Part shown: positions 1 through 8,634 of the stretch, piece after piece | Position numbering within the stretch: position 1 is the stretch's first letter | How the letters are laid out: each line of letters opens with the position of its first letter | Assembly: GCA_003314535.1 (NCBI GenBank) | Contig: POSG01000006.1 | Coordinates: 62,001 to 126,000 of the forward strand | DNA from: Geobacter sp. | Lineage (GTDB): Bacteria; Desulfobacterota; Desulfuromonadia; Geobacterales; Geobacteraceae | Reading direction: 5' to 3' | DNA length: 64,000 nucleotides | Notes under the pieces: generated by a model | Told to the model about the DNA's origin: nothing | Seen by the model: only the letters and a program-made list of their open reading frames with translations | The model's database searches: none | Program-made: the position numbers and the translations under genes

Positions 1-90
1 GGCGGATCCGGAGGGAGTCCAGACGGCTGTTTGACCGTGCCCGTAGACGCCGATCCGGTGGGCGGCTGTAGCAGGATATGGTGTGGAATC

Positions 91-606
91 ATGAAGATCT
101 GCCGTGCAACGCTTGCGATTGTCCTTGCATTGTCATGTTGCTTCCTGTCGGGTTGCGGAAAACCGGGCAATGTTCCGGAAATCGGCCATACAGCTCCCGA
201 TTTCGCGCTCAGGGACCTCTCCGGCAAAAGGGTGAGGCTCGCCGATCTTCGCGGCTCGGTGGTTCTTGTCAATTTCTGGGCCACCTGGTGCCCTCCTTGC
301 CGGGAAGAGGCGCCGTCCCTGGCCAGGTTGAACTCCAGGATGACCGGCCGGAACGTCAGGTTGCTGGCCGTGTCCGTGGACGAGGGCGGAGCGGTGGCTG
401 TCGAGCGTTTTTTCGTGCAGGTCGGTATCCGCTTCCCTGCACTGCTCGATACGTCGGGCAACGTTGCACGGATTTACGGCATCAGTGGCATCCCTTCAAC
501 CTTCATCCTGGACCGGCAGGGAGTTGTCCGGAAAAAGGTGGTGGGCCCGATCACCTGGGATTACCCAGCCATGGTCTCCTACCTTGAGGACCTGGTTAAA
601 CGCTAG
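91..606 (+). CDS. TlpA/ResA-like thioredoxin-fold lipoprotein
   Basis: Predicted periplasm-facing thiol-disulfide reductase of 171 aa. A hydrophobic signal with a lipobox (LSGC, Cys22) is followed by the AhpC/TSA-redoxin fold that opens TAPDFALRDL, and by the catalytic motif WCPPC at residues 66-70. A cis-Pro segment (SGIPSTFI) lies towards the C-terminus. I chose the ATG at 91 because it starts the lipoprotein signal directly; an in-frame TTG at 31 would add 20 non-signal residues. No strong ribosome binding site is visible. The ccdA-like gene follows 69 bp later, so electrons probably pass from CcdA to this protein for cytochrome c haem-site cysteines or general disulfide reduction. The exact substrate is unknown. 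Confidence 0.9.
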   Translation: MKICRATLAIVLALSCCFLSGCGKPGNVPEIGHTAPDFALRDLSGKRVRLADLRGSVVLVNFWATWCPPCREEAPSLARLNSRMTGRNVRLLAVSVDEGGAVAVERFFVQVGIRFPALLDTSGNVARIYGISGIPSTFILDRQGVVRKKVVGPITWDYPAMVSYLEDLVKR

Positions 607-675
607 GTGTTTCCCGAATTGGGAACCCATGGTTTTTCCACCATGGATTGCCGACGAGAACCCAGGGGCTGCGAT

Positions 676-1404
676 ATGGAATCTTCCCACATAACCTTTG
701 CCGGCGCGTTCCTGGCGGGCCTGCTTTCTTTCCTTTCACCATGTGTTCTGCCTTTGATCCCGTCCTATATCACATTCATAACCGGGCTCTCCTTTGCCGA
801 TCTGCGTGAAGAGCACCCAACCCATGCGGTTCGACGAAAGACCATCATCCATTCGCTGCTTTTCATCTTCGGATTCACGGCCGTTTTTGTGGCTCTCGGC
901 GCTTCCGCCACCTACATCGGGAGTTTCCTCCAGGAGTACATGGGTATCCTTCGCAAGATTGGCGGGGTGCTGATTGTGCTTTTCGGCATCCATGTCACCG
1001 GGCTGGTGCCTCTATCCGTGCTGCTCGGGGAGAGGCGTGTGACCATTCACAGGAAGCCGGCCGGTTACGCGGGCAGCATACTGGTCGGCATCGCATTCGC
1101 GGCGGGATGGACGCCGTGCATAGGGCCCATACTTGCTTCAATCCTGATGATTGCTGCAGCGGAAGAAACCGTTTACCGCGGGATGGCGCTTCTTTTGGCC
1201 TACTCGCTGGGACTCGGGACGCCGTTTTTCGTGTCTTCCCTTGCGCTGCACAAGTTTCTCGTGCTTTTCAACCGGTTCAAAAAAGCGATCAGAATATTCG
1301 AAATCACTACCGGCTTGTTTCTGATTGTCGTGGGTGTTCTGATCTTTACCAACTACCTCGCCTCAATTTCCCAGTTCATTACGGTCCCCTTCGGAGGGGA
1401 ATAG
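676..1404 (+). CDS. ccdA: Cytochrome c biogenesis protein CcdA (thiol-disulfide transmembrane transporter)
   Basis: Integral inner-membrane protein of 242 aa with about six hydrophobic helices. It carries the two conserved redox cysteines of the short CcdA/DsbD-beta family: FLSPCVLP (Cys23) in the first helix and GWTPCIGP (Cys148) in the fourth. The family moves reducing equivalents from cytoplasmic thioredoxin to periplasmic thioredoxin-like proteins. The start at 676 is supported by AGGGG eight bases upstream; an in-frame GTG at 607, directly after the upstream stop, would add 23 polar residues. It forms an obvious two-gene unit with the TlpA-like lipoprotein before it. Confidence 0.93.
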   Translation: MESSHITFAGAFLAGLLSFLSPCVLPLIPSYITFITGLSFADLREEHPTHAVRRKTIIHSLLFIFGFTAVFVALGASATYIGSFLQEYMGILRKIGGVLIVLFGIHVTGLVPLSVLLGERRVTIHRKPAGYAGSILVGIAFAAGWTPCIGPILASILMIAAAEETVYRGMALLLAYSLGLGTPFFVSSLALHKFLVLFNRFKKAIRIFEITTGLFLIVVGVLIFTNYLASISQFITVPFGGE

Positions 1405-1494
1405 TTAATCAAGATCCGTACACAAGGTTTATTTCACAATAATTCCCGTATCTGATCCCGGGTGATTATTTGTTCAGCGCTGCCTGACGGTTGT

Positions 1495-1510
1495 GCGAAC
1501 ATTAGTTCGC
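1495..1510. promoter_or_regulatory. Perfect 16-bp palindromic site
   Basis: GCGAAC-ATTA-GTTCGC is a perfect inverted repeat with a 4-bp centre, the size of a dimeric repressor operator. The GAAC-N4-GTTC arms recall the Gram-positive type of LexA box. The central ATTA does not fit that consensus, and no gene start lies close by. Function unknown. Confidence 0.4.
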
Positions 1511-1608
1511 TCCTTCCCTCCCGGCCCGTAAAACGGCTACTGATACGTCTCCTTACATTGTCTTCAGGTAATACTTCCTACAAAAAAATTGATGCTGTGC
1601 ATTAGTTC

Positions 1609-1712
1609 CCATCCGGAAAATCCGGGTTATGTCTGGGAGTCAAGGGTCGACAGATTATCACGAGCGGTGAGGAAATTCCGCTTCGGCACAAGGAAGACTT
1701 TCCGGATGGAAA
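1609..1712 (+). repeat. Copy 1 of a dispersed, potentially structured intergenic element
   Basis: Bases 1649-1712 match the minus strand of 16149-16086 without gaps at 53 of 64 positions, including an identical 17-base block at the 5' end. In addition CCATCCGGAAA (1609-1619) is the exact complement of TTTCCGGATGG (1699-1709), which could close an 80-base loop into a hairpin. The second copy keeps the same pairing with different bases. It may be an RNA gene, a riboregulatory element or a REP-like repeat; orientation of any transcript is unknown. Confidence 0.6.
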
Positions 1713-1942
1713 TGAATTATTCCGACTTGAACTACAAGCGCCGGTGAATCAGGAATTCGTGACCGTTGCTGATGGTTAAGTTCTTGATGGACGCATTATC
1801 GCGTAAAAATTTTTCATGACGGTGCGGATAATGCCCAATAATTAGGCAACGAATGCCGTGTTTGCTGGAAAAACCTGCTCGTTTGAAGGTGTGTAGTTTG
1901 TAAGTTGTTGAAATGAAATGAAAATTGTATGGATATGTCGCT

Positions 1943-1958
1943 TGGCACAGCTGATGCT
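1943..1958 (+). promoter_or_regulatory. Sigma-54 (RpoN) promoter of glnK operon
   Basis: TGGCAC-AGCTG-ATGC matches the sigma-54 consensus TGGCACG-N4-TTGC, with GG at -24 and GC at -12 in the exact spacing. It lies about 125 bp upstream of glnK. Nitrogen-controlled glnK-amtB operons are classic RpoN/NtrC targets, so expression under ammonium limitation is the expected behaviour. Confidence 0.8.
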
Positions 1959-2083
1959 TTTATATGGTCATACGTAGGAAGCACTACATGACCTGCAGGC
2001 ATGTATTTCCAGGTATCACGGTGGCGATCAGTATGTCGTGAACAGGATCGGGTAAGAAATTCTTGGGAAACGGGGGTAACTAA

Positions 2084-2422
<339 letters not shown>

Positions 2423-2448
2423 ATTTATTGAATGAAAAGGAGAATGCC

Positions 2449-3201
2449 ATGAAGAACTTTGCTTTGGTGATCGCTTTTATGACCGTATGTCTTGCAGGTA
2501 TGTCTTCTGCCGCAAATGCCGAGGTGACTGTTTCGGGAGACGTTTATGCCGGCCTCTACAACAAGTACATCTTCCGGGGGCTTGATTCCAGCGGCAACCA
2601 GTGGGTATCCCAGTTCGGGGCGGACCTGTCCTACAAGGGATTCACCCTGGGCTACTGGAGCAACCTCATTACCCACCAGACCCCGGACTCCTTCTACAAG
2701 GCGGGTGAAATCACGGAAACGGACATCACCCTGAACTATACTTTTACACCGGTCAAGCTTCTGACCTTCAATGTGGGAAACGTCTTCTATTCCCTGGAAG
2801 GCGTTCGCGATACCGATGAACTTTACGCCAAGGCAACGCTCAACACCCTGCTGAGTCCGACTTTTGCAATGTACTGGGACTGCAAGCAGTCCAACAGCAC
2901 CGGCCTGTTTTATACTTTTTCCGTCGGGCACACGTTCGAACTGACGAAGCAGCTCGGCCTCAATCTGGGAGCCCTGGTGAGCTACAACCAGGCGAATTAC
3001 TCGGCGCAATTCGGCACCAACAACAATTACAGCAACTGGCATAACTACGAATTCAGCGTAAGCGCCGACTATGCCCTGACTGACAAGATAAAAATATCTC
3101 CCACCTATACGTATTCCAACGCCATAAGCAGCAAGGCCCGGGATATCGCCGGTGTCAAAGATGAAAGTGTCTATGGGGTGAAAGCGGCTTTCAATTTCTA
3201 G
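2449..3201 (+). CDS. TorF-type putative outer-membrane porin between glnK and amtB
   Basis: 250-aa secreted protein with a clean signal peptide (residues 1-24, cleavage after SSAANA). The rest is rich in alternating aromatic/polar strands and ends in a C-terminal Phe (VKAAFNF), typical of an outer-membrane beta barrel. The start of the mature part (VSGDVYAGLYNKYIFRG) resembles the Gcw_chp/TorF putative porin family. The ATG at 2449 has AAAAGGAG six bases upstream; an in-frame start at 2428 lacks this. Its place inside the glnK-amtB unit suggests a route for nitrogen compounds across the outer membrane, which is inference. Confidence 0.8.
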   Translation: MKNFALVIAFMTVCLAGMSSAANAEVTVSGDVYAGLYNKYIFRGLDSSGNQWVSQFGADLSYKGFTLGYWSNLITHQTPDSFYKAGEITETDITLNYTFTPVKLLTFNVGNVFYSLEGVRDTDELYAKATLNTLLSPTFAMYWDCKQSNSTGLFYTFSVGHTFELTKQLGLNLGALVSYNQANYSAQFGTNNNYSNWHNYEFSVSADYALTDKIKISPTYTYSNAISSKARDIAGVKDESVYGVKAAFNF

Positions 3202-3273
3202 GTTTTCAGGGGCGGAGTCAATAAGAGAGATTATGGAAAAAACAAACCTTACCAGCAATAAACGGAGGCAATT

Positions 3274-4650
3274 ATGAAGCTCAAAGCTTTGGCGACAACA
3301 GTCATGGCTGTCTCGGCAGCGCTCATGACACCACTGGCAGCTTTTGCAGCGGAAGCTGCCAAGCCGGCGCCGGTAGCGCCGGTGCTCAATACCGGTGATA
3401 CCGCATGGATGCTTATTTCGTCCGCTCTGGTACTGCTGATGCTGCCTGGCCTGGCATTTTTCTACGGCGGCATGGTGCGCTCCAAGAACGTGCTGTCCAC
3501 CATGATGCATTCCTTTGTCGCGATGGGCATCGTTGGAGTGCAGTGGCTCATTATCGGCTATTCGCTTTCCTTCGGCCCTGATATCGGTTACGGCCTGCTG
3601 GGCGACCTGAGCAAGGCGATGATGAACGGACTGATATCGTTCAAAGACGGGAACCCGGTATTCACCCTCTTCCAGAACGTGGCAACGGAACCGGGGGCTG
3701 TGCCTGAATATGTCTTTTCAATGTTCCAGCTGATGTTCGCCATGATCACCGTGGCACTCATTTCGGGCGCATTGGCGGAAAGGATCAAGTTTTCCGCATA
3801 CTGCCTTTTCGTCCTGCTTTGGACAACCCTGGTCTATGACCCCCTGGCACACTGGGTCTGGATGGTGGACGGCTGGCTGTTCAAGAAAGGCGCCCTCGAT
3901 TTCGCAGGCGGCACGGTTGTGCATCTCTCGTCTGGTATCTCCGCTCTGGCGTTGATCATTTTCCTCGGCAAGAGGCACGGTTTCCCCAACGAGCGGATGG
4001 CGCCCCATTCCCTTCCCCTGACCCTCCTCGGCGCAGGACTGCTCTGGTTCGGCTGGTACGGATTCAATGCCGGCAGCGCCATCGCGGGCGCGAATACTTC
4101 TGATGCTGCCGGCGGCCTTGCGGCTCTCGCATTCACGACGACCACCATAGCTCCTGCCGCTGCGGGCCTGACGTGGATGTTCGCTGAATGGATCCGTTCC
4201 GGCAAGCCGAGCGCCCTCGGTTTCGCATCCGGTATCGTCGCCGGCCTGGTCGGCATCACTCCCGCTGCCGGGTTCGTGACCCCTGCGTGGGCCCTGGTGA
4301 TCGGTGTAGGCGTGGGACTGGTCTGCTACTGCGCCATACTGGTCAAGGCGAAATTCAAGTACGACGATTCCCTTGACGCCTTCGGTGTCCACGGGGTGGG
4401 CGGCACGTTCGGCGCAATTGCAACGGGTGTGTTCGCAACGGTCGGCGCGACCGGCCTCATAGCGGGTAACACCGGGCAGTTCGTGACGCAGTTGGTCGCG
4501 GTCGGAGCGGCTGGCGCCTATGCTTTCATCGTCACCTGCATCCTGGCATTCATTCTCGACAAGACCATCGGCCTTCGGGTTGACAAGGAAGACGAAATCA
4601 TGGGTCTCGATCAGACCCAGCACTCGGAATCGGGCTACAACCTTTTCTGA
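3274..4650 (+). CDS. amtB: Ammonium transporter AmtB
   Basis: 458-aa ammonium channel with a cleavable N-terminal signal (ending near PLAAFAAEAA), then about eleven membrane helices. Family hallmarks include DTAWMLISSALVLLMLPGLA, the AGGTVVHLSSG segment carrying the first pore His, and DAFGVHGVGGTFG carrying the second pore His. A strong ribosome binding site (CGGAGGCA) precedes the ATG. It is the last gene of the glnK operon; transcription probably ends at the hairpin 46 bp downstream. It conducts NH4+/NH3 and is gated by GlnK. Confidence 0.97.
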   Translation: MKLKALATTVMAVSAALMTPLAAFAAEAAKPAPVAPVLNTGDTAWMLISSALVLLMLPGLAFFYGGMVRSKNVLSTMMHSFVAMGIVGVQWLIIGYSLSFGPDIGYGLLGDLSKAMMNGLISFKDGNPVFTLFQNVATEPGAVPEYVFSMFQLMFAMITVALISGALAERIKFSAYCLFVLLWTTLVYDPLAHWVWMVDGWLFKKGALDFAGGTVVHLSSGISALALIIFLGKRHGFPNERMAPHSLPLTLLGAGLLWFGWYGFNAGSAIAGANTSDAAGGLAALAFTTTTIAPAAAGLTWMFAEWIRSGKPSALGFASGIVAGLVGITPAAGFVTPAWALVIGVGVGLVCYCAILVKAKFKYDDSLDAFGVHGVGGTFGAIATGVFATVGATGLIAGNTGQFVTQLVAVGAAGAYAFIVTCILAFILDKTIGLRVDKEDEIMGLDQTQHSESGYNLF

Positions 4651-4694
4651 GCGGTCATGTGAAGCAGAAGCAAATAATGAATCTGGTCATGGCA

Positions 4695-4731
4695 ACACGG
4701 AAAGCCGCCCGGCAAAGGCGGCTTTCCGTGT
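4695..4731. terminator. Strong hairpin after amtB
   Basis: ACACGGAAAGCCGCC pairs perfectly with GGCGGCTTTCCGTGT around a 7-base loop (15-bp stem). There is no U tract on either side, so termination may be Rho-assisted or the hairpin may protect the 3' end of the glnK operon message. It also argues that the next gene starts downstream of it. Confidence 0.65.
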
Positions 4732-4769
4732 GCCGACGGGCAACCGCGGTTCTTTCACCGGGAAACGAC

Positions 4770-5522
4770 ATGAAGAGTCCAATCTTGAAACGCCTCCCCC
4801 CCATGGACGGCAACGCGGGAAAACTGCTGAAGCAGTTGGCCGGAAACGAGAAAATGGCTGAACTGGGAAGGCTGTCCGCGGGTGTCATTCATGAAATCAA
4901 CACCCCTCTGTCGGTCATTGCGGCTGCATCACAGATGATACTGGACGAGAAAGGCCTTCCCGTCCATGTCGCCGAAATGGTGGAACGGATATTCCAGGAG
5001 GTCTGCCGGCTTTCCCGGCTCACCAAGAGCATCCTCGCATTTTCCCGGGAAGACAATCCTTCCCTTCAAGACACGGATATATCGTTGGTGCTGCGGGATG
5101 TTCTCCTTTTCCTCAAGTACGAGATACGGAAACGCTCTGTGACTGTCTTCGAGGAGCTGGAGCCCGAACTCCCCTCGATAGTGGCAGATCCCAACCAGCT
5201 GAAACAGGTTTTCCTCAACCTGATTGTCAATGCGCTCCAGGCCATGGGGCAGGGTGGAAGGCTTGCCATTGCAGCATCTTCCTCGGTTGACGGACTGGTC
5301 AGGATAGTTGTGAGGGATACGGGGCCGGGCATACCAGAGGAGCTCTTGGAAAGGATTTTCGATCCGTTTTTCACCACCAAGAAGCCGGGTGAGGGTACCG
5401 GTCTCGGCCTGTTCGTAACCAAAACCCATGTGGAGAGGTTCGGCGGCAGAATCCAGGTTGTGAGCGAAGTGGGCAGAGGTACCAGTTTCATCCTGCTCTT
5501 CCCCGCCAGCGTGCAACACTAG
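4770..5522 (+). CDS. NtrB-like sensor histidine kinase without a sensing domain
   Basis: 250-aa soluble histidine kinase. The HisKA domain carries the phospho-acceptor His41 (GVIHEINTPL). The HATPase domain shows the N box (NQLKQVFLNLIVNALQAM), G1 (DTGPGIPEE) and G2 (GEGTGLGLF). No PAS, GAF or membrane segment precedes the H box; only about 25 residues do. I place the start at 4770 because the longer in-frame reading begins upstream of, and runs through, the amtB terminator hairpin. Nearness to glnK-amtB suggests nitrogen signalling, but no response regulator is adjacent. Confidence 0.85.
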   Translation: MKSPILKRLPPMDGNAGKLLKQLAGNEKMAELGRLSAGVIHEINTPLSVIAAASQMILDEKGLPVHVAEMVERIFQEVCRLSRLTKSILAFSREDNPSLQDTDISLVLRDVLLFLKYEIRKRSVTVFEELEPELPSIVADPNQLKQVFLNLIVNALQAMGQGGRLAIAASSSVDGLVRIVVRDTGPGIPEELLERIFDPFFTTKKPGEGTGLGLFVTKTHVERFGGRIQVVSEVGRGTSFILLFPASVQH

Positions 5523-5749
5523 ACCCCCACATCCCCTCAACCTGCAACAATCCCTGAGCTCAAATTCCTCTTCGGCTTGGCTGCTGCCATGTTTCCGGCA
5601 CGGAGAAGTTTCGCAGGGTTGCGGCATAGGGCTTATCTGATACGATTTCATTATAAACAGGATGCATTATCGTCTTGCATGTCAGACCGGATGCGAGCCT
5701 CGCACAGGGCGCTCCGGGAAAAGCATGCTCCAGGAATTTGGGAGGAGGT

Positions 5750-6244
5750 ATGACCGTGAATGTTCTGGATGTTGCCGCAGCCAAAGAGAAACAGGTGAAA
5801 TCGTATTATGAAAAGCTCGCCGGGGAAACCGCCCTTGCAGGGATCAGAAAAATCTTCACGCTCCTGGCGGCAGATGAACAGAAGCACTACGAAATGGTGC
5901 TGGCTCTGAAGGGCGGCCGGCTGCCCGATCTCTCGCCGGATTCGACGGTACTTGAATGCGCAAGGGAAACGGTCGGTAAGATGATCGGCAGCAGGGAGGC
6001 TGCTGAATTGATCAGAAACGACCTTGAAGGGTACCGTCATGCCCTCGAGGTCGAGGCTGAGAGTGTCCGCTTTTATGGCAGCATCGTGGAGCAGGAGAGT
6101 GATGAGGATTCCGGGAAAATACTGCGAAAGATCCTGGAAGAAGAAAAGAAGCATTACAATGTCGTGGAAAACCTGTATGATTTTGCGCTGAAGCCGGAAT
6201 ATTTCCTGGAGTGGTGCGAGTTCAGCAACCTCCGGGAGCTGTAG
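5750..6244 (+). CDS. Ferritin-like / rubrerythrin-family diiron protein
   Basis: 164-aa all-helical protein with two ferritin-like metal half-sites. The first has Glu in YYEKLAGE and the E-x-x-H of ADEQKHYEM; the second has EVEAESVRFY and LEEEKKHYNVV. No C-terminal rubredoxin domain is present, so this is the short rubrerythrin/YciF-like type. Such proteins act in peroxide or oxygen detoxification or in iron handling in anaerobes. The ATG at 5750 is preceded by GGAGGAGG, an excellent ribosome binding site; an in-frame start at 5675 would add 25 residues of no recognisable domain. Monocistronic by context. The 227 bases before it hold no other gene. Confidence 0.85.
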   Translation: MTVNVLDVAAAKEKQVKSYYEKLAGETALAGIRKIFTLLAADEQKHYEMVLALKGGRLPDLSPDSTVLECARETVGKMIGSREAAELIRNDLEGYRHALEVEAESVRFYGSIVEQESDEDSGKILRKILEEEKKHYNVVENLYDFALKPEYFLEWCEFSNLREL

Positions 6245-6304
6245 AGCCTGGAACCTCCGGAAGGGCGGCGGCTGAAATCATGAAAACATGCATGGGGCGT
6301 CAGG

Positions 6305-7105
6305 ATGAGCATAAGGGAATACCTTGATGCGGCGATCCGGGCCGCAAGGGAAGCGGGCAGGATCCAGCGGGAAAAATTGTGGGGCGGTTACGGCGGATTC
6401 GATTTCAAGGGTGAACGGAATATCGTGACCGACGTGGATAGGGCTTCGGAGGAAATCATCATTGCGGCGCTCAGGGATGCCTGCCCGGGATGTGATTTTA
6501 TTGCCGAGGAAAGCGGCGCGATTTCGACCGGTTCGCGGTTCCGCTGGATAATCGATCCGCTTGACGGAACGACCAACTTCGCCCATGGATTCCCTTGGTT
6601 CGGAGTGTCCATAGCACTGGAAATAGATGGCATCCTGGAAGCGGCAGTCATCCATCATCCTGTGCTGGACGAAGTTTTCCATGCTACGCGGGGCGGAGGG
6701 GCGTGGCTCGACGGCAAGCGGATTTACGTCTCCCGGCGCAGCCCGCTTTCGTCATGCCTCCTGGCAACCGGCTTTCCCTATGACAGGACGAGCTGCAACG
6801 AGAACAATTTCGCCAAGTTCATCAGGTTTCAGCTGGCCGCACGGGGTGTGCGTCGCGCTGGCGCGGCGGCGCTGGACCTTGCCTATGTGGCTGCAGGCCG
6901 GCTTGACGGTTTCTGGGAGTGCAAGCTGAACCCGTGGGATGTGGCTGCCGGCAAGCTGCTCGTGATGGAGGCGGGTGGGAGCGTGAGCAACCATGCCGGC
7001 TTTCCCCACCACCTGGATGACCATCGCATCCTGGCGAGCAATGGGCTGATCCACAGGGAAATGCTGGACATACTGTCATTGGGGGATATTCCCCTCACCC
7101 TCTGA
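6305..7105 (+). CDS. suhB: Inositol monophosphatase family protein (SuhB-like)
   Basis: 266-aa Mg-dependent, Li-sensitive phosphatase fold. Metal-binding motifs are intact: IAEES (Glu68/Glu69), WIIDPLDGTTNFAHG with Asp84 and Asp87, and the C-terminal WDVAAGKLLVMEAGG. In bacteria the family hydrolyses inositol-1-phosphate or fructose-1,6-bisphosphate, or acts as the SuhB antitermination factor, and sequence alone does not decide which. The ATG sits shortly after GGGGCGTCAGG. A hairpin about 110 bp past the stop may end the message. Confidence 0.9.
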   Translation: MSIREYLDAAIRAAREAGRIQREKLWGGYGGFDFKGERNIVTDVDRASEEIIIAALRDACPGCDFIAEESGAISTGSRFRWIIDPLDGTTNFAHGFPWFGVSIALEIDGILEAAVIHHPVLDEVFHATRGGGAWLDGKRIYVSRRSPLSSCLLATGFPYDRTSCNENNFAKFIRFQLAARGVRRAGAAALDLAYVAAGRLDGFWECKLNPWDVAAGKLLVMEAGGSVSNHAGFPHHLDDHRILASNGLIHREMLDILSLGDIPLTL

Positions 7106-7215
7106 CATCTTTCCCTGCTCTGCGCGGTAATGGGCCGGTTTTGCAGCACGGTTTATTGACCCGCCTGAAGCCTGCCGTGCGAACCACTTTCTCGATATTT
7201 TTTCATGAGTCTGCG

Positions 7216-7234
7216 GGACGCCGTTTTGGCGTCC
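7216..7234 (+). terminator. Hairpin downstream of suhB-like gene
   Basis: GGACGCC-GTTTT-GGCGTCC forms a perfect 7-bp stem with a 5-base loop, followed by a modestly T-rich stretch. It is a possible terminator. Without a proper U run the call is tentative. Confidence 0.4.
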
Positions 7235-7321
7235 AGTTCATCTTTCGGTATCAATACGACCGGGAGTCACCACCACATCGCCGCACACCCTGCGCCTGCA
7301 TACCTTTTTCGGCAAAAATTA

Positions 7322-7354
7322 TTGACAATATAAAGCGTTGCATGTGAATATACT
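7322..7354 (+). promoter_or_regulatory. Candidate sigma-70 promoter
   Basis: A perfect -35 hexamer TTGACA (7322-7327) is followed after 18 bases by GAATAT, or after 21 bases by TATACT. This lies about 20 bp before the ribosome binding site of the gene at 7373, so it would give a very short leader. The -10 choice is uncertain. Confidence 0.45.
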
Positions 7355-7372
7355 CTGCCGGAGAGGGGTCAT

Positions 7373-8539
7373 ATGCACAATATCTTTTTCATTTCCAACG
7401 ACGACAGGGTGGCAAGGCTCATTGAGTATTACCAACCTCGTTTTCGGTCGAAGATTCGCTGGGCTGACAACTTCGATCATGGATTGAAGGAAGTCTTCGA
7501 GAACAGGCCTTCCCTTGTGTTCATCCAGAATTCCATAAATTCCGTATCCGGCGAAACGGTTGCCCGCCACATCAAGTCACTTCTCGGTACGGTTTCCCCA
7601 AAGATCGTTTACCTTGACGAGACCGGGTCGAGGACCAGAAAAAACGCCGCCTGGTGTGATGAATGGATGCGAATGGCCGTTTCCGAACAGCAGTTCCGGG
7701 AGGATTTCGCTGCTCTCGTGTCGCGGCTTTATCCGGGTGACTGGAACGAGGACATAAAGGAATCCCTTGGCGGGACATCTGGGACAGATGCGGCTTCTTT
7801 GAACTTACCGGGGGCAGAAGAGGAAAAGGGCGGGGAAAACCCCTCCGACGATGCTGCCGGCGGAAGCGCGGAAGCCGCTGGCCGTTCACTTCCTCCGGAG
7901 ATGCCCCAAGGTGCGGCAAAAAGCCTAGACGGCACGGATACTTTTCTGGCACCACCTGCAAAATACGATGCGGATACCGCATTTGACGGCGGAGCATCGA
8001 GCGAGAGGTCAGGATCCAGACTGGTGTTGATGCTGGCAGTTTTGCTGGCTGTCGCTGCCTTTGCTGCTTACTACTTGCTGATCAGGGAAGACAAGGTATC
8101 ATTGCCTTTTATATCCGGGACCAGGGTGGCTGAGAATTCCTCCGCCATGAGTCGGGCGGACAAGGAAAAGCTTCGCGGACAGGTCAGAAAAGGTCTTCCG
8201 GCTTTTATCCGCTCTGAATGGCGCGACCGGGCATATTCATCGACGCATACGGGCTGGGAGAGATATGTTTCTCCGCAACTGGACTTTCGGATATTCAGGG
8301 AAGCGGGGATGATGAAGGCCCTTCAAATCATTGCCGCGGAAGGGCAGCCGCTGTCAGGTTCCAGCATGGCCTCAATTTTCAGCGGGCTTGGTTACGCGGT
8401 CCCGGCGCAGGCCGCAGGAGGTGTGGCCAAAGGCGGCTTCCTCATGGAAAAAGCCGCGTTGGACGATTCCACCGAAATAATCATCTACCGGGATAGCGAC
8501 GGCCGTGCGATACGGGCCCTTGTCCTCGTTTTTCCGTGA
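7373..8539 (+). CDS. Membrane-anchored protein with degenerate receiver-like N-terminus
   Basis: 388 aa, not assigned to a named family. Residues 1-120 look like a response-regulator fold (HNIFFISNDDRVARLIE... RPSLVFIQNSI), but the phospho-acceptor Asp position reads Gln/Asn, so phosphorylation is unlikely. A low-complexity acidic linker (about 130-210) leads to one membrane helix (about 216-237). A C-terminal domain of about 150 aa then lies on the other side of the membrane. GAGAGGGG precedes the ATG. With the next two genes it could form a cytoplasm-to-envelope assembly linked to the GspE-like ATPase; this is inference from gene order. Confidence 0.6.
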   Translation: MHNIFFISNDDRVARLIEYYQPRFRSKIRWADNFDHGLKEVFENRPSLVFIQNSINSVSGETVARHIKSLLGTVSPKIVYLDETGSRTRKNAAWCDEWMRMAVSEQQFREDFAALVSRLYPGDWNEDIKESLGGTSGTDAASLNLPGAEEEKGGENPSDDAAGGSAEAAGRSLPPEMPQGAAKSLDGTDTFLAPPAKYDADTAFDGGASSERSGSRLVLMLAVLLAVAAFAAYYLLIREDKVSLPFISGTRVAENSSAMSRADKEKLRGQVRKGLPAFIRSEWRDRAYSSTHTGWERYVSPQLDFRIFREAGMMKALQIIAAEGQPLSGSSMASIFSGLGYAVPAQAAGGVAKGGFLMEKAALDDSTEIIIYRDSDGRAIRALVLVFP

Positions 8540-8634
8540 CATGCCCAGGCTTTTGATGCCTGGTCGCCTGGCATCCTTCCTCTTGACCAGGGAAGCGTTT
8601 TTTTCAGCAATCAGTGAAGTGAGGAGGAATTTCC

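Larger units (their letters stand above)
1405..2083. other. Long non-coding stretch between ccdA and glnK
   Basis: I see no credible protein gene in these 679 bases. The stretch holds a 16-bp palindrome (1495-1510), a candidate structured repeat (1609-1712), an 8-bp inverted repeat (GCATTATC 1793-1800 with GATAATGC 1827-1834) and the glnK sigma-54 promoter (1943-1958). That promoter predicts a leader of roughly 115 nt before glnK. Sites for the nitrogen activator upstream of the promoter are expected for this class, but I could not identify them with confidence. Confidence 0.6.

Noticed and set aside
1-71. 3' end of a gene before the TlpA-like lipoprotein
   Set aside because: Two frames are open to stops at about 34 and 71, but the stretch is too short to tell coding from chance.
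1495-1510. LexA (SOS) box
   Set aside because: The arms resemble the Gram-positive CGAAC-N4-GTTCG type, but the centre does not match, no SOS gene is adjacent, and Geobacter LexA is reported to use a different site.
3718-4623. Long open frame on the minus strand over amtB
   Set aside because: It is a shadow of the amtB codons: no signal, motif or ribosome binding site, and amtB is beyond doubt. Similar long antisense frames over the RND, glycosidase and RiPP genes were dropped for the same reason.
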